From NCBI GenBank assembly GCA_023014485.1, contig JAJOZX010002581.1, positions 531,001 through 595,000 of the forward strand: a stretch of 64,000 nt of DNA, in the 5' to 3' direction. The position numbers were made by a program, and so were the translations under genes. Under the pieces are notes generated by a model that was not told the origin of the DNA, made no database searches, and saw nothing but the letters and a program-made list of their open reading frames with translations. Shown in pieces: positions 1 to 11,553 of the stretch; the stretch's first letter is position 1; the number at the start of each line of letters is the position of its first letter. Source of the DNA: Bathynomus jamesi (Eukaryota > Arthropoda > Malacostraca > Isopoda > Cirolanidae).

Positions 1-60
1 TTGTAAGCAAATATATGAACCATAAGATGGACTATATATATATCATATATACTGTACCTC

Positions 61-2330
61 GTTAACCTCGTTGCTGTTTCGTGCGTTGGTCTCTCTTCAA
101 ACGAAGGTCAAGCTGGTGGCCTCGCCCCTAGGTCTGGCTTGGAGGAGGAGCGAGTTACTGTCTTGCGTTCTCCACCGTACATAGCCAGGTACACCCGGCT
201 CATCTAGTACCGTCCTGAGCCAGGCAACTAGTCTTCTCTTGAAGACTTCAACTTTGACCCCTGTAACATTTCTGAGGACCTTTGGAAGCTGGTTAAAAAG
301 TCTTGGCCCCTGACAACCGAGCTATTTTCCTCCAGTATTGAGGAGGTTCCTTGTCGGACCTTTAATTTGGGAAAACTTCACATTCTGCCTTTCCTATTTT
401 CCAGTGTTGTTTGAATGGTAATTGGGTTTAGTTTGAGGTTTGGTACCAGGTTTTCGATCATTTTCTATATGTAGATTATGGTGTACCCCTCTCTTCTTCT
501 TTCCAGAGAGTACAGATTTAGTTTACGTAGTCTTTCCCAGTAGTTGGGTTCTTTGCAGCCATCAATCTTGGCTGTGAAATATCTCTGAGTTTTTTTTAGT
601 TATTAGTTTCTTCCTTTTTATATGTGGACGTCAAAACTGAGCAGTATTCAAGTTTTGGTATAATCAGTGTTTTTAGCAGGGGAATCATTATTGGCCTGTC
701 CTTTCTTTTGAACTTTCATAGTATCTGTCCCGCGACTTTTTTTGCTTTATTTATCGCTATCTGATTTTGCGTTTCGAATTTCGCATCACCGTCATTATTA
801 CCCAAGATCGATCGCTTTCGTGCTTCTCTGAATTTCCTGTCTATCTGGAGCATAATATGCCGTCTATTTAAGTTCCTCTTTTCTACCCTATCTCAAGAGC
901 TGAAATTTCTCGGTGTTAAATATCATGTTGTTGTCTTCTGACCATTTGCATATTTGCTCGTGTCCCTCTGCAAGGCCTTCACTTCATTTACATCGCTGAT
1001 TTTTCTGCTGATCTTTGTATCGTCTGCAAAGGATGTTACTATACTGTTGCTGTTTACTCAGCTGTCTATGTCTGTTAGCATGATAATGAACAAGAGTGGA
1101 GCCAGTACTGTCCCTTGTGGTACTGAGCTGCATACTTCTGATTCTGATAATGATATACCTTGAATTTTAACGACCTGTAGACGTTCTCTGAGGAAGTTGT
1201 AGATCCATTTTCCCATTTTGCCTGTTATTCCCATATATTTAATTTTATGTGCTATTATACTGTGATCACATGTATATGGCATCGTAGTTTTCATTGCCTT
1301 CCAGTGCATCTAGGATATTGTTGTTGTGTTCTATTAGTTGTGATCGGCATGATCTACCTGATCGGAATCCGTGCTGATTTTCGTTGAATCTTTCCAGTGT
1401 CTCCAAGAAATCATAGATTTTCTCTCTGACTATCCTTTCAAATATTTTGGTGAGGTGGAACGTCAATGACACTGGTCTATAGTTCTTTGCTTGAGATCTG
1501 TCCCCTCCTTTATATATAGGGAGAATGTTTGCTCTTTTCAAGATGCTCGGTATTTCCCCAGTGTCTAGGGATCTTCTCCATATCCAGTATAAAGGTGTCG
1601 CTATTTCATTTTTACAGTTTTTAATCAATAATGCGTCCCAATTGTCCGGACCTGCAGCTGAATGTGGTTTCATTTGTCCTATAGCTCTCGTGACATCTTC
1701 TGGGGTAAAATCAAAGTCTATTATACACTCTCCTTGTAATTTCTCTTCAAAGAATGCATCTATGTCAGGTATCGCTTCGTCACTTTTTGGGTACTGAAAA
1801 TTGATTCATACTCGGCTCTCAATATTTCAGATATTTCTTTTGGACCGTCAGTTGGGTCATTATTTCTCTTCCTTAAGGCCCAATAGCGGCGCGCGTTTTT
1901 GTTTTCCTTTTCGCATACTGTAGCTATAGAAGTATTTTGGATTTTCCTTTGTTGCTTTTCCGCCTTTTTCTCTTCCCTCTCTGTCTGGTCCTAATCAGGG
2001 CTTATATTTTCCTATCGATACCCTCCAGTTTTTCTTGTATTACTTTCCTGGCATTATCTCCGCAGTTGGCTAACTTCGCCTCCATTCCCTTTCTATTGCG
2101 GAATATTCTTCTCTTTTGCCTCTCTAGCCAGCTCCTCTGTCCTTTTGGCTGTGATTTCGGAGCATATTTTTCTAAAATTTCTCAGCGTTTTTTCTTCCAA
2201 GGTTGTTAGCATTTCTTCAGATGTTTTATTTTCTAAAACTGTTCTCCACTCTATTTGGGCCATGTGCGATCTGATTGCTTCCAAATTTATAGTCTTGGAG
2301 TACCCAGAGTCTTGAATACCCATATTATAA
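61..2330 (-). mobile_element. 5'-truncated non-LTR retrotransposon (LINE), RT to C-terminus, decayed
   Basis: Read on the minus strand, this is the second half of a LINE ORF2. From 2323 downwards comes a lysine/arginine-rich linker, then the reverse transcriptase (1673-1000) with fingers motif KNYRPVSLT, palm motif HGFRSGRSC, motif B SSVPQGTVLAPLLF and catalytic FADDT near 1030. The C-terminal region runs to about 61. The endonuclease is missing, so the copy is 5'-truncated as is usual for target-primed reverse transcription. At least four frameshifts or stops separate the pieces, so it is inactive. Its C-terminal part matches the copy at 37860-38735 almost line for line at nucleotide level, so both belong to one family. 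The superfamily (jockey/CR1 group) is an inference from motifs. Confidence 0.85.
1266..1673 (-). pseudogene. LINE reverse transcriptase fragment (fingers/palm)
   Basis: This 135-codon open stretch encodes the N-terminal half of a LINE reverse transcriptase. It starts near AAGPDNW (the SPGPD-type motif), then LKRANILPIYKGGDRSQ, KNYRPVSLT and HGFRSGRSC. The catalytic part continues in another frame below 1309 (motif B and FADDT), so a frameshift splits the enzyme. It would have copied LINE RNA at a nicked target. There is no start codon of its own and it is a fragment of the larger ORF2. Confidence 0.8.
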
Positions 2331-3145
2331 ATATAACGGCTTTATTTTTGAAAGACTGGTATACAATATTTTATGAACGAACCTTGATGCGAAGCCAAAT
2401 CGTATCATCAACTTCATGAATATCTTTCTCTCAAAATGTTTTTTAACTTAATAGTTAAGATCCCTTGAAGGAATTGTACTGTATACTACTTAAACAGGAG
2501 CTTTCGAAACTGGTCATCATTTTCAAATGTGCCAGTAAGTCTTATAGATTTAAGGAAATGAGAACATATTTTGATGCGAAACAGCGGCAAATGTATTTTA
2601 GAAAATTAGATTGTGTTCAGGCTTCTAGCTACCTAATCTCTGCGTTCAAATATCAGAACAAATTTGCAAAGTGAAGACACTAAACACTCGTACTATTTTT
2701 TAAATTTTATATTATATCATTTATTCAGTAAAAATTGAGTTCAACTAAAGTCAGTTTCTTAAACTGAAAAAAGATGGCGAACTAAGCCTTTGAAATACCG
2801 AAGTTTAGAAACCTAATTTAACGTAATTGAACTTTAGAAAAAACTCTTCAGAGGAAATTGAATTTGCATTTCGTTTGGTTTCTATGCGATCTGTAAACCG
2901 AACAAACACCAAAAAGCTAATAATAAAAACAGTTCAAACTGAAATAATGTAATGACAGGGAAAAACATTTTCAGGTCTCGAAATCCGAAAACCAATTTCG
3001 TACCAAAAGAGTTTCAAATTAAAATCCAAACATAGACGCTTTACTTGGATAAAGAAACGCGAATTTAATTTATACTGCTTCAGGTTTTGTTCGTTATTTC
3101 TTAGAAAGCAAAGTTAATGAAACTACACAATTACTTAAAAGTTTT

Positions 3146-3195
<50 letters not shown>

Positions 3196-3640
3196 CTACC
3201 GCAGATATTTGTTGTATATCTTTTTTTGTTTTACAGTTTGCAACCAATATTTCGCGTCGGGCTAATAATCAATCAGGAAAGACAAACTGGTACAGCACTC
3301 AGGCCAAATAATGCGGCCTCTTGCACTAAATCTTGGAGTATTAATAACCAGCATCATCAAGAGTCTTCGCTTACACGGAAACGGTGTTACCAGCTGAGCT
3401 TCAGACACTGGCTTTGCGTATGGGGTTGGTGTTCAATGTTAAAAAATTTATGCAATGTACCTACCAATTCTATTTATCTTTTTGGAAACCAAAAGTTCAC
3501 CTCAGCGTCTACATTTCTATAGGCAAAATAACTTCAAATTTACTAAGCTACGCTCGTGTGATTTTTAATAAATAAGTTTTTTTTCATGGTCATTATCCAA
3601 AACTTTTCTAATGGTTCTATACTATTTCTCAGGTGAGAAG
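2331..3640. other. No gene seen; AT-rich spacer with (GA)n microsatellite
   Basis: I see no recognisable coding or RNA feature here. Open frames at 2465-2674 and 3226-3522 resemble no family I know and have neither neighbours nor codon bias to support them. A (GA)n tract occupies 3146-3195. Confidence 0.6.
3146..3195. repeat. (GA)n microsatellite
   Basis: About 50 bp of GA dinucleotides with one interruption. Confidence 0.95.
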
Positions 3641-4560
3641 ACTAAAATTCGCCGGCGTATGCTAAATCTAACTTACAAGTTTTACAGGGGTAAAAAATTT
3701 CATAATTTTTAAAGCTAAAATGACTCTCCATATAGCTTAGAAGTCTTAGAGCTTTTTTCTCTACTTCCATAGAGTGGCCACAAAATCCCTTTGCAGTGAA
3801 ATTACAGCATATCTGTATGTTGCCCTTGTTTTTCATGCAAAGGAACTCTGTGGCCACCCTATATACTCGTACATTGCCTTGAAAATTTAAGATCGCTACA
3901 TAAATTTCTAAGTTCTTTTCTAAATCTGTCGAATGTAAGTCATTGCCTAACAAAGAGTAAATTGCAGACAACATGCATAAGTTACAATCCTCGTCATTAA
4001 GGGACATCTGCCAAGTGGTCGATCACTCATACAACCTATGCGACTGGCTTGGAAATACCCTAATTCCTTGAAGATTTCTATATCTGCTCCTAACTTCGTG
4101 TCGTTCACAAATTTTGAGATAGTGCTAACAATGCCGCCCTGCATGGGATTTATATAAAATAGAAACCAAAGGGACACGAGTACTGAACTCTTGGAATCCC
4201 GCTTGCAACAGTTCACTCTGAAGCTTCACTTAAATGACTACTTTTTGTTTCGTGTCATATAACCAGTTTCTATCTAATCAGCTACCCTACCTTGGATGGC
4301 TCAGATCCTATCCTTCGTCATAAGTTTTTTGTGTAGCACTTTATCATAAATAAAATCTAAGTAAGTTATCGACTGCCCTAGATTTAGTGTAGGTTGTAAA
4401 ACTAAGAACAAAATTCTAGCCAGTTTGAGAAAAATCGACAATAAATTTATGAGCTTCATAAATTCATCTACTCTCCTAGTCGTTATAAATGACTCGCAGA
4501 GTTTGCCTACTACTATTGTTAGACTAAAAGGTTGATACTTTCCCCTGTATTGCATTACCC
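3640..4560 (-). mobile_element. Decayed CR1-like LINE fragment (RT to C-terminus)
   Basis: Three overlapping minus-strand frames line up with the complete LINE at 7.8-11.5 kb. The first (4555-4301) reads PFSLTIVVGKLCESF, matching PISLTSVVGKLLES, then YLDFIYDKVLHKKLM (palm, equivalent to YLDFQKAFDTVPHKRL). The next (4216-3947) contains STISKFVNDTKLG, where the catalytic FADD has become FVND. The last (4007-3642) begins with EKNLEIYV, the equivalent of EKDLGVIV. The aspartate loss and the frameshifts show it is long dead. It is more diverged than the copy at 47.6-53.2 kb. Confidence 0.65.
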
Positions 4561-5994
4561 TTTCCTTTTTCCTTTCCTATGAAAACTACTTCTTATGAAA
4601 CTACTTCCACCCTTCAGCAACTGCTTTTATCAAGCAATAAGTTAAAATTGTAGCTGAAAAAAGTGTAGCTGTAGAAAAAAATGAGAGTGCTAGAGAGAGC
4701 TGTATTTTAGCGAACACTCCAGTCTTCCTACATTATAGTAAGCGTAGTGTAGAATTCAGAATAAAATCCTCAGATGAAAGATTTTAATCCTAAAATGTTA
4801 GTTGTCCACTTATCTGGGTTGTAATTATATTAACGTAGTTATCTACTCATGATACTTATTACATTTTAATTTTAAAATTTAGCATAGTCCTGAATAGTAT
4901 TTTATAAAATACTTCTCTTTAGCTTAATTTATGTAGAAATTTAACTCGGGGTCCGTTTTGCTGGAAATTGGACTCAGGCTGCGAAGGTCCGAGTTCATTC
5001 GCCATCGAAAACGCAGTTGAAAATTGGGCTGGCTACCAACTCTGTGACTCTCCGAGTTAACGCCCTTCGACCTCCGTGAGGAGAAAATATGGGTTCCAGA
5101 TTTTTACTTGCATAGCTTATGCAAGTAACATCTGGAACCCCTATTTTCCCTTAAATTAATAGTTATATTTATCTCTTTCTTCCTCTTCGGAGAATATGTA
5201 AATCACAAGTTTTGCATTTTACATAATTAAATTTTTCAAGACGAAAATTATCGATCAGCATTACGAAACTTATCAACTGTAACATCTGAACGCGCCTGCA
5301 TGGAAAGTTTATACTGAAACCTGAAAGGAGTACAAATTAATTAAAATAACTGACTGAGTGACCTAAACAACATTTACACCAGATGTCTTAACTGAAAGCG
5401 AGAATACAATAATTTTTTTTTTTAATTTTCTCAATTTATGGTTACCTGATTTTCATCCATCTGTTTTACAGAATTTGAAGTGATGACATAGAGTATATAA
5501 GTTCTCAGTTTTAGATGTGTCAAAAAGTTTTAAATCGTCAAATAATTTTGAAGAGAAAAATATACAAAATTCTTTTTGAAATGCAATATTTTAGAGTAAC
5601 AATAATATCTTATATACTGTATCGCCAGAAAAACCTATATCTGCAACCATCATTCTTCAAAAATTGAACGCTACAAAGGATTGTTCGGTTTTCTTTTATT
5701 GAAAAGCATGATATCCACTTCTGTCTGGGAAAATTGTTTCGCTAAGTGAAAAGATGGAGAAAATTATGACAATGGCGAAGCACGTTCGAATCGATGAGAA
5801 ATCGCTTCAATGAAAGAAATTAATTAATGATTTTGTTTTGTTTGTGATCCCATACATTGTTTCTGCCAATTTCCAATTTAACTCGTTGTTGTTGTTTTCT
5901 GACAGAACATGCAAAATTGATAATTGACTCGACATCGCTTTCATTTAAACAATTTTTTATTAGTTTATTCTGCTAGTTTTTCCATTTCCAAACA
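4561..5994. other. No gene seen; AT-rich spacer containing a long hairpin
   Basis: There is no coding signal. A GC-richer patch at about 4960-5080 leads into the hairpin at 5083-5148. The rest is AT-rich and unrecognised. Confidence 0.6.
5083..5148. repeat. Long near-perfect inverted repeat (hairpin)
   Basis: Two arms of about 32 bp, left containing GGGTTCCAGA and right containing TCTGGAACCC, meet at an almost loop-free centre around GCATAGCTTATGC, with about three mismatches. It could extrude a cruciform. No gene, terminal repeat or target duplication ties it to a known element. Confidence 0.8.

Positions 5995-6048
<54 letters not shown>
5995..6048. repeat. (CT)n microsatellite
   Basis: About 54 bp of CT dinucleotides immediately before the GC-rich block. 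Confidence 0.95.
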
Positions 6049-6049
<1 letters not shown>

Positions 6050-6930
6050 CAGGGGGTATAAAGGTTATGCACATTCCTTCTGGGTGTTGTAAACTTTATA
6101 CTTCGGGTGTGACAGCCCTAAGGTCCCGAGTCGTAGGATTCTAGAGAAATTGGCTACCAGTTTCTTTAGGTTCTCTCTCTTTCGGGAGGGCGGGTGAAGT
6201 CTGTTGTGCAATCCTGTCCCGTGGGTTATTAGGACCCCATCCCATCCCTACTTTGTCCTTTTAGCTTAGGTTAAGAATGCTTACCTCTGACTGCAAAAAA
6301 AAAAAAACTTTTAGTATTGTCTTTTTCTCTACTTTTACTATTAGGACCCTACTGCTACCTCATGCGTGGGAAGAGAGGATTTGGAACCTCTATAAATAAC
6401 ACCATTTAACGCTTGTAGGTTGTGAGAGACTGGGATGGAGGGGTCCCAGGCGTAGGGGCGCGATGAATGGAGTGTGGCTAGTGCCCCGTTAAGCCCATTC
6501 CTAACGCGTAATGGCCGGACCAGCCCCATGCGACCGTTCTTTGGTGACCAATTGATGGTGCTTGGCTGTACTGCTCTTAGGTGAGAGAGCTTTACTGCCC
6601 AGCTGGCTGCCAGGCCAGCGTAAACTCTCGGGCGTAGCCTCTGGGTCTGGTGGGATATCCCTTGAACACTGGATTCTAAGAGTCTGGCCGCTTGTGAGTG
6701 ACTAGTAAGACTTAGTAAGGGGCTGCATCTCGCTGTCGCTCCTGGCGGGAAATCCGTGATGTCTACGTCGCGAGTGTTTGTCATTTGATAGCTGCGACAC
6801 GTTTGGGACTGTCCGGCCCTGGGAAGACCTTTGGTCGGTGCGGCAGCAGCGAGAGGTGTAGTCTTCTGGATGGGATGAACGTTACTTGCAAATAGGCGGG
6901 TGTCTACCCGCGGTAAGAATTCACCCGCCT
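6049..6930. repeat. GC-rich unassigned block, probably a dispersed repeat
   Basis: About 880 bp clearly richer in G+C than its surroundings. It starts after a (CT)n tract and ends before AT-rich sequence. A 147-codon minus-strand frame (6341-6784) runs through it, but the predicted protein matches no family I know and has no conserved-looking motif, so I do not call it a gene. It could be the 5' untranslated part of the LINE downstream or an independent repeat. Confidence 0.4.
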
Positions 6931-7059
6931 CCTTTTTTATATACTGGTCAGAACGTTTTTGATAGTTTTCATTGCTAGAACGCTTTATCTTATTCAGAGT
7001 TTGAAAAAAAAAAAAGTTACAATGACTGGACCGCAGAAACTGAAGGCTGAATGTGCGAA

Positions 7060-7063
<4 letters not shown>

Positions 7064-7136
<73 letters not shown>

Positions 7137-7223
7137 TTTTTATATTTTAATTCCAAATAGAACAAATTAGGACATATGGAAATCTGTGACTCTTTTTCAC
7201 AGTTCACACTGCACTTTACGCTT

Positions 7224-7255
<32 letters not shown>
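7064..7255. repeat. (TC)n-(AT)n compound microsatellites flanking a short terminal-repeat fragment
   Basis: A (TC)n tract passes into (AT)n at 7064-7132, with a second (AT)n at 7228-7255. Between them, 7145-7225 is the reverse complement of 13560-13654, the outer end of the Tc1/mariner relic at 12.3-13.7 kb. Confidence 0.85.
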
Positions 7256-7810
7256 CTTTCCTTGTGAACAGACGTGTTTTATCGAGTGTCCAGTGTTATC
7301 AATTGAATAAGTGGTTTTCGTTGAGGTGTCTTTAAAAAAAAATAGTGTTTGGTGCATTCTTAACTAAATTACTTCGTGTTACTAATCATTCATATATTTC
7401 ATTTATTGACTTTATTCAGTACTATATTATTTGATAAAACCAAGGCTAGTGCACGTGGCTTGCCTTGTTTGTTTTTCAAATCTATCAGAAAATAAGGTTC
7501 ATTTTCCCTTCCTTCGGGAGATCAGGTAGAGTGTGGTCACACACCGTGGGAAAAAAGGAAAAAAGTCGGTCGAATCGCGACAGATAAGTATATTAATACT
7601 CTTTCTTTTACAGATCTTTCGTCGGTAGCTTAATTATATATTCATTTAGTATAAATTTGTGTTACAAGAACCTGTTTCTGCGTTTCAAGAACATTTTTGC
7701 GGGTTTGCAGGTGACGGCACAATAAGCACGCGGTAGACCTACGTTGTAATTTATTAATTTCCAAACGCTCGTTTTTTTTGTTTTTGTTTTGTTTTTTAAC
7801 TAATTAAAGC

Positions 7811-8742
7811 ATGGCACCCCCGTCAAGTACTTGCAGTCGCTGTGAAGGGAAATTTGCCGCTTACGCGTTTACAATGGCTAATAATAATGAACAGTTAGTT
7901 TGCAGGTGGTGCTCAAGCATGGAAGTCTGAGGAACGAGTTAGAACGTGAGAGGGAGGCCAGAGTGAGGCTTGAAGAAAGCGTGATGCTCCTGACGGCAAA
8001 ATTAGAATCCCTTGAGACTCCAGTTACGACCCCTCCTGCCTCAGTTTCTACTAATAATATAAATAGTACTAATAGCCCTCTCTCTTCCCCTAGTTCCCAA
8101 CCCTTCGTTCGAGTGCGTAATGGAGCACCATTGAGAAAACCTAAGACTTGTCTACCAGTAATAACAAACAATAAGTTTTCTGTTTTTTTCGAAGATGCTG
8201 ATGAACCGGAAATACGACTCGTTGGCGATTCCATTGTTCGAGGGCAGCTCGAGGAATTCTGTGGGAGAAACCCTCGTCGTAGGCGCCGTTACTGCTACCC
8301 TGGTGCAAGGGTGGAGGATATAACTAATAGTGTTGACCATTTTACAGACGGTACCGCCGAGGACACAACGTATGTTATTCATGTCGGTACTAATAACGTT
8401 TTAAATTCTAGATCGGAAGAACTGCTGGCTAGGTACAGGGACTTACTAGAGCGATTAAAGGAAAAAACTAATAAGATTGTTTTAACAGGTATACTTCCTC
8501 GAATTATCCAACGTAACGATTTCTACAGCAAGGCGACCTATATTAACAATAACCTAAAGTCTCTTTGCCAACAGGAAGGAGTGCATTTTGCGAATTTTTG
8601 GAACAGTTTCTACGGCAGGAGGGACTTGTTCCTCGGAGATGGACTTCATCTTAATGACGTTGGAGCTGCGCGTTTAGGAAGACTATTTCATAATACTGTC
8701 TCTTCTTTTCAGGCTGCCGTAACTCGAACGGTCCCAGCGTAA
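7811..8742 (+). pseudogene. LINE ORF1: Cys-rich N-terminus, coiled coil and SGNH/GDSL esterase domain
   Basis: ATG at 7811 opens a frame with two CxxC pairs (CSRC and CRWC), a plausible zinc finger. A single-base frameshift near 7905-7925 moves the reading to the frame running to 8742. That frame starts with a charged heptad-like segment (LRNELEREREARVRLEE, probable coiled coil), then a Ser/Thr/Asn-rich linker, then an SGNH hydrolase domain with block I LVGDSIV, the GTNN block and the C-terminal DGLHLND block holding the Asp-His pair. CR1-type ORF1 proteins with an esterase are thought to aid RNP or membrane interaction. It sits directly upstream of ORF2. The catalytic residues look intact despite the frameshift. 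Confidence 0.8.
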
Positions 8743-8769
8743 ATTCCACAAATTTCCCTGCGCTCGCGA

Positions 8770-10063
8770 AGGTTCGTATCCTTAAATGCTCGTAGCTACG
8801 AAATAAAATAAACGAATTTTTTTCTTTAATTGCTTGTAAAGACTATGATTTAATTGCGATAAATGAATCGTGGCTTAGCACTGAAACACGTGACTTTGTA
8901 GGGGAGTATCAAATTAGAGGTTATAGACTTTTTGTTAAAAACAGAATAGGTAGGCGAGGAGGCGGTGTTATGTTGTATATCAAAGATAATATTGCGAACG
9001 TTATAGAAGTAAAGCACACAATTCCAGAACCATAGATTCGACTATAGCAGAACTTAAATTGAACGATTTCAAACTTCTTGTTGCGGTTATATATAGGCCC
9101 CCTAATCAAACAGCTGATACGGACGAAGCGTTATATCGTGAACTAAAGAGAATAATAGGTAGTGAGCAGGCTTTAGTTATGGGTGACTTTAATTGCGCCA
9201 ACGTGAATTACGATACAATGCAGGGAGACGCGGAAGGTAATCGTTTAGTTAATTTTCTCGAGGATAGCTTTCTTATTCAAAAGGTTGGGGAACCTACGAG
9301 GTTGGACAGTATTTTAGATTTAGTAATAACTACGGATGATAGGCTAATTACTGATCTTCAAGTAATAGAACCGTTAAGCAATAGCGATCACAATATGGTA
9401 GAGTTTGTCCTCTCAGTAAGTCACTCGAAACCAGCTAACTCGACTAAAATTCCTAACTTCCAGCACGCAGACTTTTGTAAATTTCGAAATAAATTGTCAC
9501 ACGTCAATTGGGAAAACGTAATGGGGAACTCCAACGCAAAACTAATGTGGGAATCGTTTGAAACAGTATTTAGGACTATAAATGAGGAATGTGTACCGTA
9601 CAAAATTAAGCGTGCGAAAGTAAATAACAAGCCCTTGTGGTTTACTTCTAGAGTAGGAGACATTATAAAGAGTAGAGATAGGGCTTATAGGCTACATAAG
9701 TGCGATAAAGACAATTTGTGGTTACGAAACAACTACATATCTCTAAGGCGTGAAGCGAAAAGTGTAATAAAAAAGTCCAAGCGCGAATTTGAAATCTCCA
9801 TAGCTCGTGACGGTAAAGAAAACCCCAAGCGATTCTTTCAATACGTCAACAATAGAAATCCAGTAAAAAGTGTCTTGGGGCCGTTGAAAAATGTTAACGG
9901 AGATCTAGTTTCTGAAAACAAGGAAATGGCTACCTTGCTAAACGAATTCTTTACGTCAGTTTTTACTATAGAAGATGTAACGAATATCCCTACGGTCATA
10001 GACATAATACCTTTTGATAATGGTAATATTTTGGATAATATTGTGGTTAGTGAAGGGGGGTAA
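8770..10063 (+). pseudogene. LINE ORF2 part 1: apurinic-type endonuclease and linker
   Basis: The endonuclease begins soon after ORF1. LNARS sits in one frame and LRNKINEFFSL in the next (frameshift near 8790), followed by LIAINESWLS and GGGVMLYI. A second frameshift near 9035 leads to the 334-codon frame starting at 9059, which carries VAVIYRPPN, the catalytic MGDFN and the C-terminal SDHNMV motif. The rest is the linker to the RT. The endonuclease would nick target DNA to prime reverse transcription. The frame ends at a run of six G (about 10056-10061), where a homopolymer indel separates it from the RT frame. Confidence 0.85.
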
Positions 10064-11553
10064 TGCGCTATATTGATAAAATGAAAACGCGTAAATCACC
10101 GGGGCCGGATTCCATATATCCCATACAACTAAAAGAATTAAAAGATAGCATTGTTGTGCCGCTAACAAAGATTTTTAATGCGTCTATTTCTGAGGGGTGC
10201 GTACCAGATAATTTCAAGTTAGCAAACGTAACACCTATCTTTAAGAAAGGCGATAAAGGTGCGGCGGGAAATTATAGGCCAATCAGTTTAACGTCTGTTG
10301 TAGGTAAGCTACTGGAATCAATAATTAGGGATCGTATAGTCGAACACTTAGAATTGCATAACTTAGTTAGAAATACGCAGCACGGTTTTAGGCGAAACAA
10401 ATCTTGCTTAACTAATCTTTTAGAATTTTTTCAAAGCGTGGTTGACGTTTACGATAGTCATCGGGCGGTTGATGTAGTGTATTTAGATTTTCAAAAAGCG
10501 TTTGACACCGTACCGCACAAAAGACTCATTGAGAAAACTAAGGCTCATGGAATCAGGGGTGTAGTAATAAATTGGATAGAAGAGTGGTTGCGAGGTAGGA
10601 AACAGAGGGTGGTCGTTGATGGAGCGGAGTCGTGTTGGGCTAATGTAGCGAGTGGCGTTCCTCAGGGTTCTGTATTGGGCCCCTTGCTTTTTCTTATATA
10701 TATTAACGATTTAGATGTCGGCCTAGTCAGTACAGTTTCAAAGTTTGCGGATGACACGAAGCTGGGTGGTAGGGCGATTAATGACGAAGATAGAGGTAAA
10801 ATCCAGAATGATCTGAATAAAATCGTTGATTGGTCAGTCACATGGCAAATGAGATTTAACGTCGATAAGTGCAAAATTTTACATATAGGTTCGCGTAACG
10901 GTAATTTTGCGTATAGTATGTCAGGGAAAGAGTTTAAGCGTAGAGCAGGAAAAAGATTTAGGAGTTATAGTCACTGGTGATTTAAAAGTAGCGAAACAAA
11001 GTACAGCAGCGGTCAATAAAGCGAACAAAGTGTTAGGTTTTATAGCTCGGAATTTTGAGTACAAATCGCGCGATATTATAGTTCCTCTTTATAAATCATT
11101 AGTTAGAGACCCCATTTGGAGTACGCGATCCAATTTTGGAATCCGCATATGCGCAAAGATATAGACAAAATCGAAAGAGTTCAAAGACGAGCAACTAAGA
11201 TGATTCCGTCGCTTAGGTCAAAGTCGTACGAGGATAGGCTTAAAGAGTTAAAATTGACTACACTCGAGACTAGGAGGCTAAGGGGTGATCTAATCCAGGT
11301 TTTCAAAATTATGAATGGGTTCGATAACGTAGATAGAGATAGCTTTTTCGAAATATCTCAATATAATAGGACTAGAAATAACGGGTGTAAGTTGACAAGT
11401 AGAAGGTTCGAGACAGCAGTTGCCAAAAACTTTTTTACGCATAGAATAGTAAATAGCTGGAATAGTTTGCTGGTAGAAGTAATTAGTAGCACGTCTATAA
11501 ACATGTTTAAAAATCGATTAGACGCATATGTTGATAGATTGGGTATAGTTTAA
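10063..11553 (+). pseudogene. LINE ORF2 part 2: reverse transcriptase and C-terminal domain
   Basis: The RT motifs appear in order: RKSPGPDSIYPIQLK, NYRPISLTSVVGKLLES, QHGFRRNKSC, VVYLDFQKAFDTVPHKRL, GVPQGSVLGPLLFLIYINDL and the catalytic FADDTKLGG (about 10745). A frameshift near 10945 moves the reading to EQEKDLGVIVTGD. Another near 11110 moves it to the frame 11116-11553 (YAIQFWNPHMRKDIDKIE, RRATKMIPSLRSKSYEDRL), which ends at a natural stop. The palm aspartates are intact. The C-terminal block serves as the template for recognising the more decayed copies at 3.6, 47.6 and 50.7 kb. Confidence 0.88.

Noticed and set aside
6341..6784. 147-codon minus-strand open frame in the GC-rich block
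   Set aside because: No recognisable domain or motif. GC-rich sequence has few stops by chance, and the frame crosses what looks like a non-coding repeat.
7878..8234. 118-codon minus-strand frame opposite LINE ORF1
   Set aside because: Shadow of ORF1, which has domain support.
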